A stretch of DNA of 64,000 nucleotides from Candidatus Sulfopaludibacter sp. SbA3. Lineage in GTDB: Bacteria > Acidobacteriota > Terriglobia > Bryobacterales > Bryobacteraceae. The notes under the pieces are model-generated. The model saw only the letters and a program-made list of their open reading frames with translations. It was not told the origin of the DNA and ran no database searches. Where the stretch lies: the NCBI GenBank assembly GCA_945893365.1, contig CAMDED010000008.1:25531-89530 (forward strand), given 5' to 3'. A program made the translations under genes and the position numbers. The first letter of the stretch is position 1, and each line of letters begins with the position of its first letter. Positions 1 through 8,930 of this stretch are shown here, piece after piece.

Positions 1-725
1 CCGGCAATCTTCCAGGCGAGGCCGCTGGTCGTGGTCACGCCGGAAATCTCGCCCCTGGCGTTCAGCGCCAGACAGTTGATCGTTCCCGTGGTGGGATGCA
101 CCGCCTGTTCCCACGCCCAGGCCAGCGTCTCGTCATCGGCGTCCGGAAACAACTTCTTCAGACTGGCCTTCGCCTTCGGAGGCGCATCGAGCCCGTCCGA
201 CCAGTTGCTGTGTCCCTTTGGATCTTTCACCGCGCGCTTCCAGGTCAGCCAGGCGAGACGCGCTTTGTCCGTGAGCAGGTTCTCTTCGCGAAATCCCATG
301 GCTTTCGCGAAGCGAAGGGCGCCCTCGCCGACAAGCATGACGTGGTCCGTCTCCTCCATCACCAGCTTCGCCACCTTCGCCGGCGTCTTGATCCCGCGAA
401 TCGACGCCACCGAGCCCGCGCGCCTGGTGGGACCGTGCATCACGCTCGCGTCCAGTTCCACCACTCCATCTTCGTTCGGCAAGCCGCCGTAGCCGACCGA
501 AGTATCGTTCGGATCCTCTTCGACGATCGTGACGCCGGCGACCACGGCATCGAGCGTATCGCCGCCGGCTTTGAGAATCTCCATCGCCTTTGCGCACGCC
601 ACAAGCCCGTTATCGCTGGCGATGACGATGTTCCTGGGGGCCGCCGGGCTTTGCGCGGCGAGGGCGGGCGCGGCGACGGCGGGCAACACCGCCGAACCCA
701 GCATCCAGCTTCGTCTGCTGATCAT
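1..725 (-). CDS. N4-(beta-N-acetylglucosaminyl)-L-asparaginase / isoaspartyl peptidase family, C-terminus outside window
   Basis: Reading leftward from the ATG at 725-723, the frame stays open to the window edge (about 241 residues), so the C-terminal part is missing. The protein opens with a twin-arginine-like export signal (SRRSWMLG followed by an alanine-rich stretch) ending near residue 24, so a periplasmic location is likely. The body matches the Ntn-hydrolase asparaginase family: an alpha-chain start with DNGLVACAKAMEILKAGGD and YGGLPNEDGVVELDAS, and near residue 215 the self-cleavage region TTGTINCLALN followed by GVTTTSGLAWK. The Thr of GTI is the expected N-terminal nucleophile after autoproteolysis. 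The residue before that Thr is Gly rather than the Asp of the classical HDTI motif. The family removes asparagine-linked GlcNAc or isoaspartyl groups; the exact substrate cannot be read from the sequence. Confidence 0.85.
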   Translation of the reverse strand, partial: MISRRSWMLGSAVLPAVAAPALAAQSPAAPRNIVIASDNGLVACAKAMEILKAGGDTLDAVVAGVTIVEEDPNDTSVGYGGLPNEDGVVELDASVMHGPTRRAGSVASIRGIKTPAKVAKLVMEETDHVMLVGEGALRFAKAMGFREENLLTDKARLAWLTWKRAVKDPKGHSNWSDGLDAPPKAKASLKKLFPDADDETLAWAWEQAVHPTTGTINCLALNARGEISGVTTTSGLAWKIA

Positions 726-735
726 GCCTTTCCGT

Positions 736-1767
736 TTAGCGGCGGCTGACGCGCACAGGCTCCACCGCAAGCGTGAGCGCCATGGCCGCCCAGCTCGTTC
801 CCGCCGATGAAATCCACTGGTCGTGTCCGTAGGGGAAGCCGCTCTCGAAGTACGGCTGGACGGGCAGGGACCGCGTCTTCACGTGCCACGATCCGTCCTT
901 CGCCTGCGTCTTCAGCAGGTACTCCATTCCGCGCAGATAGGCCGGATGACTCACCGCCACGCCGCCGCCGAGATGGAGGGCGTAGAGCGCCTCCCCCGTC
1001 GCGTAAGCATCGCTATCCATCGCTGGAAGCTGCGACCACCCGCCATCGGCCCGCTGCTTCGAAATCAGGCCGTTCGCGGATTTTTCGAGCGCCTCGCGGC
1101 TTGCCTTTCCCCACCCCAATCCAAGCAGATGGAAGGCCCGCTCCTGAGTCGAGTCCGGCTGCGATTCGAGAAGCCAGCCCACGGCGCGGGCAATTCTCTT
1201 CTCCGCCTCCGCGCGCTGGTTCGCCGGCGTGTAACGCTGCAAGGCATGTATCGAGAACGCGGTCGTGTTGAAATCGTCGTACGTCATCGGCGGACGGTTT
1301 CCGGCTGTCTGCCATCTTCCGTCGGGAGCTTGATTGGCGTTGAGATAGTGTATGAGCGCAGTCCTGCGGTCGTCGCCCGGTTTCTTCAACGCCGCATCGA
1401 CGAACAGCCTGTATCCGACGGAATTCGCTCCGCCCACGGCCACCAGCTCGTAGATGCGCTCCGCGGGCGTCTCTTCCGCCTCGGGCGGAAGCTGGGCGTA
1501 ACTCTTGCCCACCGCGATTCCCCGCTCGCGAGCCATGGCTTGCGCGGCCGCCGGCAGAAATTGGTTGTGGCAGGAATTGCAGCCTCCGCGTTTGATGAAT
1601 TGCGGGCTGGTTTTTTCCAGTAAAGCGAGCCCCCGCACAACCGCATCGCGCACAGCCTCGGGCTTCGGCAGCTCCGCGGCGTTTGCGGAAACTGCGGCGG
1701 CAACCGCCAGCCCCACGGACAGCAAGCCGTTTCCGAGAACGGTCTGTAGTTTTCTTCCCTTCGTCAT
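736..1767 (-). CDS. Secreted CxxCH protein with squalene-cyclase/prenyltransferase-type repeats
   Basis: 343 residues. A signal peptide (about residues 1-31) is followed by a single c-type haem-binding motif, C63-x-x-C66-H67 (GGCNSCHNQF). The rest is an alpha/alpha-toroid repeat domain: QAPDGRWQ (about 150), QRADGGWSQ (about 240) and QAKDGSWHV (about 290) are QW-like repeats as in terpene cyclases and prenyltransferases. No DxDD or DCTAE cyclase catalytic motif is visible, so a true cyclase is unlikely and the repeats probably serve as a scaffold. It lies 42 bp downstream of the ankyrin/cytochrome gene on the same strand, probably as one transcript. Function unknown; a periplasmic haem protein is the safest reading. 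Confidence 0.7.
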   Translation of the reverse strand: MTKGRKLQTVLGNGLLSVGLAVAAAVSANAAELPKPEAVRDAVVRGLALLEKTSPQFIKRGGCNSCHNQFLPAAAQAMARERGIAVGKSYAQLPPEAEETPAERIYELVAVGGANSVGYRLFVDAALKKPGDDRRTALIHYLNANQAPDGRWQTAGNRPPMTYDDFNTTAFSIHALQRYTPANQRAEAEKRIARAVGWLLESQPDSTQERAFHLLGLGWGKASREALEKSANGLISKQRADGGWSQLPAMDSDAYATGEALYALHLGGGVAVSHPAYLRGMEYLLKTQAKDGSWHVKTRSLPVQPYFESGFPYGHDQWISSAGTSWAAMALTLAVEPVRVSRR

Positions 1768-1809
1768 CTCATCGCTCCTGGATTTCTCGCGCTTCTTTTC
1801 TCACGTTCC

Positions 1810-3108
1810 CTAGTGGAGCAGGCGGACAATCTCCGTATCGCCCCTTTTGGCGGCCAGACTCAGCGCCGTTTCCCCTTCTCCGGTTGCCTTGACATCCGCA
1901 CCCTTGGCCAGCAGCATCTTCACCACTTCGGCCTGCATCGACTCCGAATACGCCGCGTACATCAGCGGCGTGTACCCGCGATCGTCCTGCGTATCCACGC
2001 GCGCGCCCTTGTCGAGAAGCAGTTTGACGATATCCCTCGATCCCCAACTGGCGGCGATATCGAGCGCCGAGGCCCCGCGCTTGGTTCGCGCGTTGACATC
2101 CGCGCCGTGCTCGATCAGCAGTTTCACCGCGGCGAAATTACGGCTGCGGGCCGCGTCGAGCAGCGCTGTCGATCCGCTCTCCATCGTGACGTTGGCCTTC
2201 GCGCCTTTCGCCAGCAGGAGACGCAAAGATTCCACCGAGCCCGCGGCTGCCGCGTTCATCAACGTGGTGCGGCCCGCGAGGTCCTTCGCATTCGCGTCGG
2301 CGCCTTTGGCGAGAAGGATCGTCATCAAATCCGCTCCCGAAGGCTGCATGGCGGCAAGCATAAGCGGCGTGCGGCCCTCGACGGACCTGACGTTCGCATC
2401 CGCGCCGCGGTCAAGCAGCAATCTGACGGCTTCGACATTCGTGCTGGCCCACAACAGAGCGGTCGCGTCTCGATGGTTCTTCGCGTTCGGATCGGCGCCG
2501 GCGTCGAGCAGCATCCGCATCAACTCCACGCCGCCGAGCACAGTCGCGTGCATCAGGGCCGTCGCGTCTTGAGCGTCGCGGGCGTTGGCCAGAGACTTGT
2601 CGCCGCGCAGCATCTTGCGGACCGTGGCCGCGTCGCTTCGGCGGACAGCGTCGAGAAACGCCCTTACTTTCGGATCAAGCGGTTTTGCGGGCTTCTCGAC
2701 TGCAAGGTCCAAGGGCGAATCCGGGAACTCGGCTCCCTGGTCGATCCAGGCCCGCAGGATGCCGATCTCCTCGGGCGCGAGCGGTCCGGTGGGCGGCATC
2801 TGAATGCCGGCGTCGGGGCCCGCCAGGCGCAGAATCAGTTTGCTGTCGGCGCTCCGGCCGGGCATGATCACGGCTCCATAGTCGCCGCCCCGCAGCGCGT
2901 TCTGCCGCTTATCCAGACGCAGGCCGGACTGCTGCTGCGACTTACCGTGGCAACCGAGGCACTTGGCTTCGAAGATGGGCTTGACCTGCTTGTCGAAGTC
3001 GATGGGCCCACTCGCCGGCGGCGGCAATTTCGACGCGGCGTCCGCACGGGCGCCAGCCAAGACAAGAGCGGCGCAGGCAGCCGCAAGGGTGATTGAGCTT
3101 CGGATCAT
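1810..3108 (-). CDS. Secreted PSCyt1-type c-haem protein with ankyrin repeats
   Basis: The open frame continues upstream to 3165, but the ATG at 3108 gives a clean signal peptide (MIRSSITLAAACAALVLAGA), so I start there (432 residues). Residues about 35-130 form a PSCyt1-like cytochrome domain: C50-x-x-C53-H54 (CLGCHG), the LRLDKRQNALRGG segment, and a distal MPPTGPL with a probable Met ligand. After a linker, about eight ankyrin repeats run from near residue 185 to the end (LLLDAGADPNAKN, LLIEHGADVNART, LLLDKGARVDTQD and so on). Haem-plus-ankyrin secreted proteins are seen in acidobacteria and planctomycetes but have no assigned role. The partner gene downstream also carries CxxCH, which suggests a two-protein periplasmic system. 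Confidence 0.75.
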   Translation of the reverse strand: MIRSSITLAAACAALVLAGARADAASKLPPPASGPIDFDKQVKPIFEAKCLGCHGKSQQQSGLRLDKRQNALRGGDYGAVIMPGRSADSKLILRLAGPDAGIQMPPTGPLAPEEIGILRAWIDQGAEFPDSPLDLAVEKPAKPLDPKVRAFLDAVRRSDAATVRKMLRGDKSLANARDAQDATALMHATVLGGVELMRMLLDAGADPNAKNHRDATALLWASTNVEAVRLLLDRGADANVRSVEGRTPLMLAAMQPSGADLMTILLAKGADANAKDLAGRTTLMNAAAAGSVESLRLLLAKGAKANVTMESGSTALLDAARSRNFAAVKLLIEHGADVNARTKRGASALDIAASWGSRDIVKLLLDKGARVDTQDDRGYTPLMYAAYSESMQAEVVKMLLAKGADVKATGEGETALSLAAKRGDTEIVRLLH

Positions 3109-3925
3109 ACTGGACACCGACAGTATCACACCGTGACCTCTGGAACAAGCGGTACCCCTATCCACCCTGCCCAGCTTTTGCCTGACCGGCCGGGATCAAT
3201 CCTGAACTACGCACGGCGCCTCATCGGTTCTTCCCGCGCCTCCCGTTTAGCCTACTCGTTGAACGCGCGGAGCCCTTAGAAATCACGCCCACTTCCGCAA
3301 GTGCCTGTGCATGCAGGTCAAGCCTTCCGTCCGGCCACGCGGCGGGTCAGGCGCCCGTCTCCCAAGGTTGTTGACTCGACGGCGATGTTAGCCTTGCCGA
3401 GAGATGAGCGCCGAAAGATGGGCCACCCGCCGCGTGCGTAGCCGAAGTCCTTTAGGAAGCCAAAGGCGGCGTAGTTCAGTTCCGCCGTTGCGTTTGGCGC
3501 TGCCCCGCGAAGACGACATCCTCCGCCCAGCTATCCTAGAAGCCAGCCGGAGAATTCCTATGCCGCTGCTATCGCCGCCGCCTTGGCTAGGAGGGAAGGG
3601 GGAGCCCGATTACCGGCGATCCCGAGTTGCGAGAATTGAGCGACATGCTCTCCGTCGAGCGGATTGGTTGGTCTCTACCGTGAGCGCTGTAACTCCTGTG
3701 AATTTCGCCGCGCGCGAGGTCGGGCGCTCAGGGCAGCACGTCCCGCCCAATTCGTGGGGCGCTTGTTTGCACCGCGAACGGGAGATCGTAGGCAGATTGG
3801 ATGGCCAGTAGGGCGTCTTTTCGGCACAAGTCAAAACGCAGCGCCAGTCCGGCGGAAGCGGCTGCCAGTTTCTCCATCCGACTGCCAGTTAACGCCGGTC
3901 AGGCGCCAACTGGAAACCGGCGACA
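3109..3925. other. Gene-poor stretch, nothing recognised
   Basis: About 800 bp between the ankyrin/cytochrome gene and the small coiled-coil gene. Open frames on both strands are short and show no recognisable motif. It contains short repeated words around 3870-3920 (GCCAGTT, CCAACTGG) and may be decayed coding DNA. The promoter of the haem gene pair should lie near 3110-3180. Confidence 0.4.
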
Positions 3926-4264
3926 TCACTTTCGGAAACCCGAGTTCAACTTTGTTTTCCGCTCTTCCAAGGCGGCAATCTGGGTCTTCAACCGTTTCAA
4001 CTCACGGTTGATGCGCGCCAGTTCCGTCGTCGCCTGGAGATTCCGCAGGTGTTTGTCCCCGTGCTTCTTCCGGACGAGCGTTTCCACCTCGCGCCGGAGA
4101 AGCCGCAGCCAGGGGTTCCCGTGCATGGAGGCTTCCCTTTAGTGGAGCTTGCCAGCCCGGATCGCACGGATGATTTCGTCCTGCTCCAGCCCGAACTCCT
4201 CTCGCGCGGTCTTGTCGCTCAGGGTCGCTCCCTTACGCTGCCATTCCGAATCGAAGTCGTCCAT
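3926..4264 (-). pseudogene. Small coiled-coil protein gene split by an in-frame TAA
   Basis: Two short frames lie in the same register. The first (ATG at 4264) encodes 41 residues, from MDDFDSEWQRKGATLSDKTA to IRAGKLH, and ends at TAA 4141-4139. Four codons later an ATG at 4126 opens 66 residues in the same frame (HGNPWLRLLRREVETLV, then a charged coiled coil INRELKRLKTQIAALEERK). In relatives, as I recall them, these two parts form one continuous protein (AGKLxYRE...GNPxLRLLRREVE), so the TAA probably replaces a sense codon such as TAC or TAT. Either half could still be translated. Possible explanations are a recent nonsense mutation, a sequencing error, or a true two-gene arrangement. Function unknown; the first half resembles a small DNA-binding or adaptor helix pair. 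Confidence 0.55.
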
Positions 4265-4538
4265 AGGTCCGCCCCCACTGACGTCACCGCCCGATTCCCT
4301 TGCTCCTCTGTATGGCCGCCCTCGTCCGCCGACGTCCGAAGCGAATACCCGATGCCATTCAACGACGTGCGGCACCCTCGATATCGCGCGGGCCCGCGGC
4401 AATAGCGCGCTTTCCATTCCACGATAGCGTCCAACGCGGATCGGATGCCGTGCGCGCGGCCCTGCCACCCTTTTGCGCTTCCAGCCGGTGGGAGGTTGAA
4501 ATGAACATCCGATGGTCCAACTTTCTTCGACTCAGGGC

Positions 4539-6770
4539 CTACTCCCGCCGGCTGAGACGGGTCCATCGCAGCAATTCCTCGCTGAGGGTGTTCAAGCTGT
4601 TCGTAATGCGGTCCGTCTCGATGACGACAAGATCGTAGCGCCCGTTAGTCCTAAGAACGGCGGAATCGCCCGAATGAATCAGCGCGTGATGGCGCTCACG
4701 AAGGAGGGGGAGGACGCCGCTGTCGATCGGCGAGCCGCGCAGCGCCGCGGCAAGATAGTACACGGTCAGCTCAACTGCGTTTGCGAACCGTTCGAACGCC
4801 TCGCCTTCGGAGCCCGGATTCCTGGCTGACAACCCGGCTTCGAGCGCCATCGCGGCGTGTACAAACCGGTGCGAACTTGCCTGCATCGCGCCAAGAAGGC
4901 TGAGGCTCTCCGGCGGAGTCCCGGGCTCGGCGCTCAAACGATCGATGGACGCTTCGAGGTTCGAGCGCGCCAGCCGCGCCGCGATCCGGGTGCGGTCAAG
5001 TTCGTGTGGGCCAAGCGCATCCTGGCCCAGGTAGCATTCCCGAATGGCTCGGAAGTAGAGCCTGTAAGCGTCGAGCATCCGTGCCAGGGTCTCCGCCACC
5101 TGAGTTCGCTCCCAGGTGGGCCACAGCCAATAGGCCAGGAGGGCGACGGCGCCTCCGGCGGCGGTATTTACTCCGCGCGCGGCCATTACCGCATAGGGGT
5201 CGTCCGCGCGAAGAAGCGCAACCAGGATTACGATCAGCGCGGTAATGGCGGTAACGAAAATGCCGTAATTCGCAGGGCCAAGACAACGCAGCACGAATGT
5301 CAGCGTCCCAGCTAGCGCCACCTGGGCGGCAATGGCCCGCGGCAGCGCGTAAAACAAGCCTGTGGCCAGGAGGATCCCCGCGAGTGTGCCCGCCAGCCGC
5401 AGAACGCCTCTGCTGAACGTCGCCGTAAAGTCCGGCTTGAGGACGATCGCCACAGTCATGGGAAACCAGTAGGGCCGGCCCAGTCCGGCGAAGCGTGCAA
5501 TGGCATCGCCAATCGCGACGCAGACGGCGAGCCGTGTGGCGTGGCGAAACGCAGCGGATTCCGGTCTCAAATTGGCGCGAAGCGTCGCTAGGGCTCCGCT
5601 CAACCGGAGGCTCGCCGGGGTTTTGGCCTCGCGGCGTTCGAAAGCCTCGCGGCCGGAGGGAGTGTAGAAGGCGGCCATGTCGGCGGCGGAGCGAAGCTGG
5701 CCTGTGACGGCAGCCATCTGTGCGCTCGCCTCGAGCGTCATCGCTGTACGTTCAGGTGACGCTGTGCGCTCGAGCGACGGCATACTTTCAAGCGACGCCG
5801 TACTCCCGGGCAGCGCCTCCCCCCGGTATTCACGGAGCGCTTCGGTGAGTTCGTCGAGGCTTTGCAGGCACTCAGGCGCAGCCTTCGCCGTCTCGCCGGA
5901 CAGCAAGGAATTGCCGATCGTGCCGAGCAGGCGCGCGCAGATGCCGAAGTAGCGATTCACGATCGCGCCTTCCGCCGCCTCCGGATGCTCCCGCACCATC
6001 CGGCCCCGATACCGGCGCAGCGCGAGAAGGCCAAGCCGCAGGCGCTCGGCTTGCCGGAGCAGCAGCCGGAAACGCTCGCCCTCAATCGAATGCTCCCGGT
6101 CAAGCGACGTCAGAGAGTCCTGAGCGGCCGTACTTTGTTCACTTGCCGGAGGGGCTTGCGTCACCTCGAGGGGCGCCGCTGCGTTCCGCGCAAGCTCGAG
6201 GTAGAATTCCCCGATCGCACGCCGTATCGCGGCGTACCGCCGGAAGGGCCAGGAAATCAAAGCCAAAAAAGTTTGAAGCAGTCCACCCAGTAAGGCCAGC
6301 AAACCGGAGTACATCGCAGCCTCCGCGGACATCGGGAATGCCGCGAAGACTACCAGCGTCACCATGCTGAGTACGCCCAGATCCGCGACGCCAGGGCCAA
6401 GTGCGACTAGCATTCCACCCACAAAAGCCCAAACCGCGGTCAGGGGAACCATGAGTGCATGGTTCCGTCCGAAGCAGCCGCCCGCAAACACCGCGATCGC
6501 CACCAGGAAGCTTGCGGCCAACATGCGCCGGGCCCGGACGATGTGAGGCTCATGGCTATCCGAATAGGAGACGTTCAGCGCCCCGGTGCTCATCGCCAAC
6601 CCGAGCGGGACCGAGCCGAGAGCGGCGCCCGCGGCCAAGGGCAGAACCACCCCGATGGTATTCCTCAAAGCCAGCCAAGGGGACACTTTGTCGGCCTGGA
6701 AGCGAACCAGTATCCGCCAGAAAGCCGCCCAGGCGGCTGGCGTCGACGGCCGCGCGGCGGACGCTATCAT
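4539..6770 (-). CDS. FUSC-family inner-membrane protein
   Basis: 743 residues, consistent with the FUSC/YccS/aromatic-acid exporter class. An N-terminal block of hydrophobic helices (about 30-185) is followed by a cytoplasmic region rich in charged and Ser/Thr-Leu-Glu repeats (about 190-390). A second FUSC membrane domain (about 405-545) carries the typical RPYWFPMTVAIVLKPDF motif, and a C-terminal soluble tail completes the protein. Members are proposed to export aromatic acids or other small molecules; the substrate here is unknown. It sits just 16 bp downstream of udgA, so it may be the last gene of that transcript. The low-complexity repeats around residues 325-345 (several near-copies of the word SLE/SPERT) look like a small in-gene expansion. 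Confidence 0.8.
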   Translation of the reverse strand: MIASAARPSTPAAWAAFWRILVRFQADKVSPWLALRNTIGVVLPLAAGAALGSVPLGLAMSTGALNVSYSDSHEPHIVRARRMLAASFLVAIAVFAGGCFGRNHALMVPLTAVWAFVGGMLVALGPGVADLGVLSMVTLVVFAAFPMSAEAAMYSGLLALLGGLLQTFLALISWPFRRYAAIRRAIGEFYLELARNAAAPLEVTQAPPASEQSTAAQDSLTSLDREHSIEGERFRLLLRQAERLRLGLLALRRYRGRMVREHPEAAEGAIVNRYFGICARLLGTIGNSLLSGETAKAAPECLQSLDELTEALREYRGEALPGSTASLESMPSLERTASPERTAMTLEASAQMAAVTGQLRSAADMAAFYTPSGREAFERREAKTPASLRLSGALATLRANLRPESAAFRHATRLAVCVAIGDAIARFAGLGRPYWFPMTVAIVLKPDFTATFSRGVLRLAGTLAGILLATGLFYALPRAIAAQVALAGTLTFVLRCLGPANYGIFVTAITALIVILVALLRADDPYAVMAARGVNTAAGGAVALLAYWLWPTWERTQVAETLARMLDAYRLYFRAIRECYLGQDALGPHELDRTRIAARLARSNLEASIDRLSAEPGTPPESLSLLGAMQASSHRFVHAAMALEAGLSARNPGSEGEAFERFANAVELTVYYLAAALRGSPIDSGVLPLLRERHHALIHSGDSAVLRTNGRYDLVVIETDRITNSLNTLSEELLRWTRLSRRE

Positions 6771-6786
6771 TTTGCCGGACTCGGAA

Positions 6787-7596
6787 TCAATCGTAGACCA
6801 TGTGCAAGATCTTCTTCAAGTCCTCCCATGCCTCCCGTTTGGCGTTCTGATTGTAGGGGCGGAGCAGGTAGGACGGGTGGTATGTCACCATCACCGGAAT
6901 CCCGTTCCACTTCTGCCAGTGCCCGCGCAGGCGGGTCACGCCCTCCGTCCGGCCGAGCAGCGCGCGCGACGCGGTGCCGCCCAGTGCGCAGATCGCCTTG
7001 GGCCGAATCGACGAAAGCTGCCGGAACAGAAATTGTCCGCAAATCTCCATTTCGTCCGGTTCGGGCGTGCGGTTCTCCGGCGGACGGCACTTGACCACAT
7101 TGCAGATGTACACGTCTTTCCGGAGGATCGGAATGCCTTCTTTCGAAGCCGTGTTCTCGATCATTTGCGTGAGCAACTGGCCAGCGCGCCCGACGAACGG
7201 GAAGCCCTGCGCATCTTCGTCCGCGCCCGGGCCTTCGCCGACAAAGACGAGCTTCGCGCGCTCGTCGCCGGATCCAAAGACGATCTTCTTGCGCCCCGTA
7301 TGCAAGCGGCACCGCTTGCAGTCGCCGATGTCTTCCAGGATCTTGAACAGCGTGTCGCTCTCAGGGGCAAGTCCGGGCAGTACCATAATTGGCGGGGATT
7401 CGTGTTGAGTCTCGAGCCGGGGTTCCGGTGAGGTCTTGAGTAAAGGATCGAGTTGGCTCTCGATCGGATACACCGGTTCAGGGTTGCGTGCAGGCGCGGC
7501 GGCAGCCTCAACGGCGCGAGTCTCACGCCGGTAGATCGTTTTAAAGCCGAGGTCGCGGTAAAACTCCAGGCGGCGGCGAAGTTCCACCGGGGTCAT
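6787..7596 (-). CDS. udgA: Family 4 (4Fe-4S) uracil-DNA glycosylase
   Basis: 269 residues. The first 85 are poorly conserved (proline- and glutamate-rich, as often seen in this subgroup). The catalytic domain follows: C93-x-x-C96, C170 and C186 are placed to hold the 4Fe-4S cluster; GEGPGADEDAQGFPFVG (120-136) is the uracil-binding/catalytic motif and HPSYLLR (240-246) the second active-site motif. It removes uracil from deaminated DNA to start base-excision repair. It overlaps coaBC by 4 bp (ATGA), so the two are co-transcribed and probably translationally coupled. Confidence 0.92.
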   Translation of the reverse strand: MTPVELRRRLEFYRDLGFKTIYRRETRAVEAAAAPARNPEPVYPIESQLDPLLKTSPEPRLETQHESPPIMVLPGLAPESDTLFKILEDIGDCKRCRLHTGRKKIVFGSGDERAKLVFVGEGPGADEDAQGFPFVGRAGQLLTQMIENTASKEGIPILRKDVYICNVVKCRPPENRTPEPDEMEICGQFLFRQLSSIRPKAICALGGTASRALLGRTEGVTRLRGHWQKWNGIPVMVTYHPSYLLRPYNQNAKREAWEDLKKILHMVYD

Positions 7597-8804
7597 TGGC
7601 GCGCGTGGAGCGCTTGGCGGAGCCGAAGCGCCTCATCGAAAATGCGGTCCGCAATTGCGCGCTTTGAAGCCCGCTCCACAGGCACCGTCTCGCCGGTTCG
7701 CAGGGCGAGAACGACCTCGTTCTCGTCGGAATCGAAGCCTAACGCGCCGCCAACCAGATTCCCTACAATCATGTCGCAGTTCTTGGTTTCGAGCTTGCGG
7801 TGCGCCTCTCGATTCAGATTCTCAGTCTCAGCCGCGAAACCAATCAGCAGGCGGTCGCCTTTCCGGCGGCCAAGCTCGGAAAGAATGTCGGGCGTCGGGT
7901 CGAGTTCAAGGGTAAGCCGCGCCGCCGTCTTCTTGATCTTCTGCTCCGGCGGACGGGAAACGTGAAAATCGGCGACGGCCGCCGACTTCACGATGATCGT
8001 CGCTTTATCCAGGCGGTCCAGAACCGCCGCCCGCATCTCGTTGGCCGTGCGGACCGGCACCAGAGTAACGTCGCGCGGGGCTTGAATGTGAACCGGGCCG
8101 GAAACCAGGATGACGCGCGCTCCCCGTGCCCGGGCGGCTTCAGCGATGGCATACCCCATCTTCCCGCTGGAGCGGTTGGTCAGATAGCGAACCGGATCGA
8201 TGGGCTCCTGCGTCGGCCCGGCGGTCACGAGAACGGTTTCCCCTTCTAGATCGGACCGCCGGTTCCCTTCCGCGAGCACCGCTCTTGCGATCGCGTCCGG
8301 CGAGGCGAGCCGCCCGGCGCCGGTCATGCCGCATGCGAGATAACCTTCCTCCGGCTCGACGATGCGGTGGCCCCGGTCGCGGAGACGCTTCACGTTTTCC
8401 CGCGTGGCCGGATGCAGCCACATGTTGGTGTTCATCGCGGGCGCGAGGATCACCGGACCCGTGAACGCCAGATAAGCCGTCGTGAGAAAATCGTCAGCCA
8501 GTCCGTTGGCGAACTTCGCGAGAAGATCGGCCGTTGCGGGGGCAACGGCGAACAGGCCGTTCTCCTGAGCCACGGCGATATGTTCGACGGCGCTCGACAG
8601 AGTGGCGTCGCCGGACGCCGAGGAAAACAGGTCTGTGATCACCTTGCGGCCGGTGAGAGCCGCAAAGGTGAGTGGACGGACAAATTCCTGCGCGGCGGCG
8701 GTCATCACGACCTGGACACGGGCCCCACCCTCCATCAGCGCGCGGGCTAATTCCGCTGCCTTGTAGGCCGCAATGCCCCCGCCGACTCCGAGCAGGACGT
8801 TCAT
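7593..8804 (-). CDS. coaBC: Bifunctional phosphopantothenoylcysteine decarboxylase/synthase
   Basis: 403 residues, the standard length. The N-terminal flavin-dependent CoaC half keeps H75, N125 (in PAMN) and C158 (in ACGMTGAGR), at the same numbers as in the E. coli enzyme. The C-terminal CoaB half begins about residue 188 with VLVTAGPTQEPIDPVRYLTN and N210, then SSGKMG, and carries the KKTAARLTLELDPTPDIL segment. It makes 4'-phosphopantetheine for coenzyme A in the cytoplasm. It follows rpoZ with a 126-bp gap that holds an inverted repeat, and it overlaps udgA downstream. Confidence 0.95.
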   Translation of the reverse strand: MNVLLGVGGGIAAYKAAELARALMEGGARVQVVMTAAAQEFVRPLTFAALTGRKVITDLFSSASGDATLSSAVEHIAVAQENGLFAVAPATADLLAKFANGLADDFLTTAYLAFTGPVILAPAMNTNMWLHPATRENVKRLRDRGHRIVEPEEGYLACGMTGAGRLASPDAIARAVLAEGNRRSDLEGETVLVTAGPTQEPIDPVRYLTNRSSGKMGYAIAEAARARGARVILVSGPVHIQAPRDVTLVPVRTANEMRAAVLDRLDKATIIVKSAAVADFHVSRPPEQKIKKTAARLTLELDPTPDILSELGRRKGDRLLIGFAAETENLNREAHRKLETKNCDMIVGNLVGGALGFDSDENEVVLALRTGETVPVERASKRAIADRIFDEALRLRQALHARQ

Positions 8805-8812
8805 TGCATGGT

Positions 8813-8893
8813 GGTGGGGCAGGCCATCGTCGTTTGTGGCCTGCCGTTTGCGCGGTAGAAGGCAGGCGACGAATGATGATCGCCTGCCCCACC
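8813..8893. repeat. 28-bp imperfect inverted repeat (hairpin / MITE-like) between coaBC and rpoZ
   Basis: The left arm 8813-8840 (starting GGTGGGGCAGGC) and the right arm 8866-8893 (ending GCCTGCCCCACC) pair at most positions. The inner loop also pairs (CTGCC with GGCAG), so the whole 81 bp can fold into one long hairpin. There are no open frames in it. It fills most of the gap between rpoZ and coaBC. It could be a miniature mobile repeat of the REP/MITE kind or a transcription attenuator; no T-run follows either arm, so a classical terminator is unlikely. Confidence 0.6.
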
Positions 8894-8930
8894 GGCTGCC
8901 GGTTGCAACAGTTGTTTCACTCCAAGTCCC

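Noticed and set aside
1813..3096. 427-residue plus-strand open frame over the ankyrin gene
   Set aside because: It is antisense to a gene with clear signal peptide, CxxCH and ankyrin motifs; its own sequence is Arg/Gly/His-rich and has no family pattern, typical of GC-rich shadow frames.
3290..3510. Minus-strand open stretch of about 70 codons
   Set aside because: No start codon with a ribosome-binding site and no recognisable protein family; fits chance openness in GC-rich DNA.
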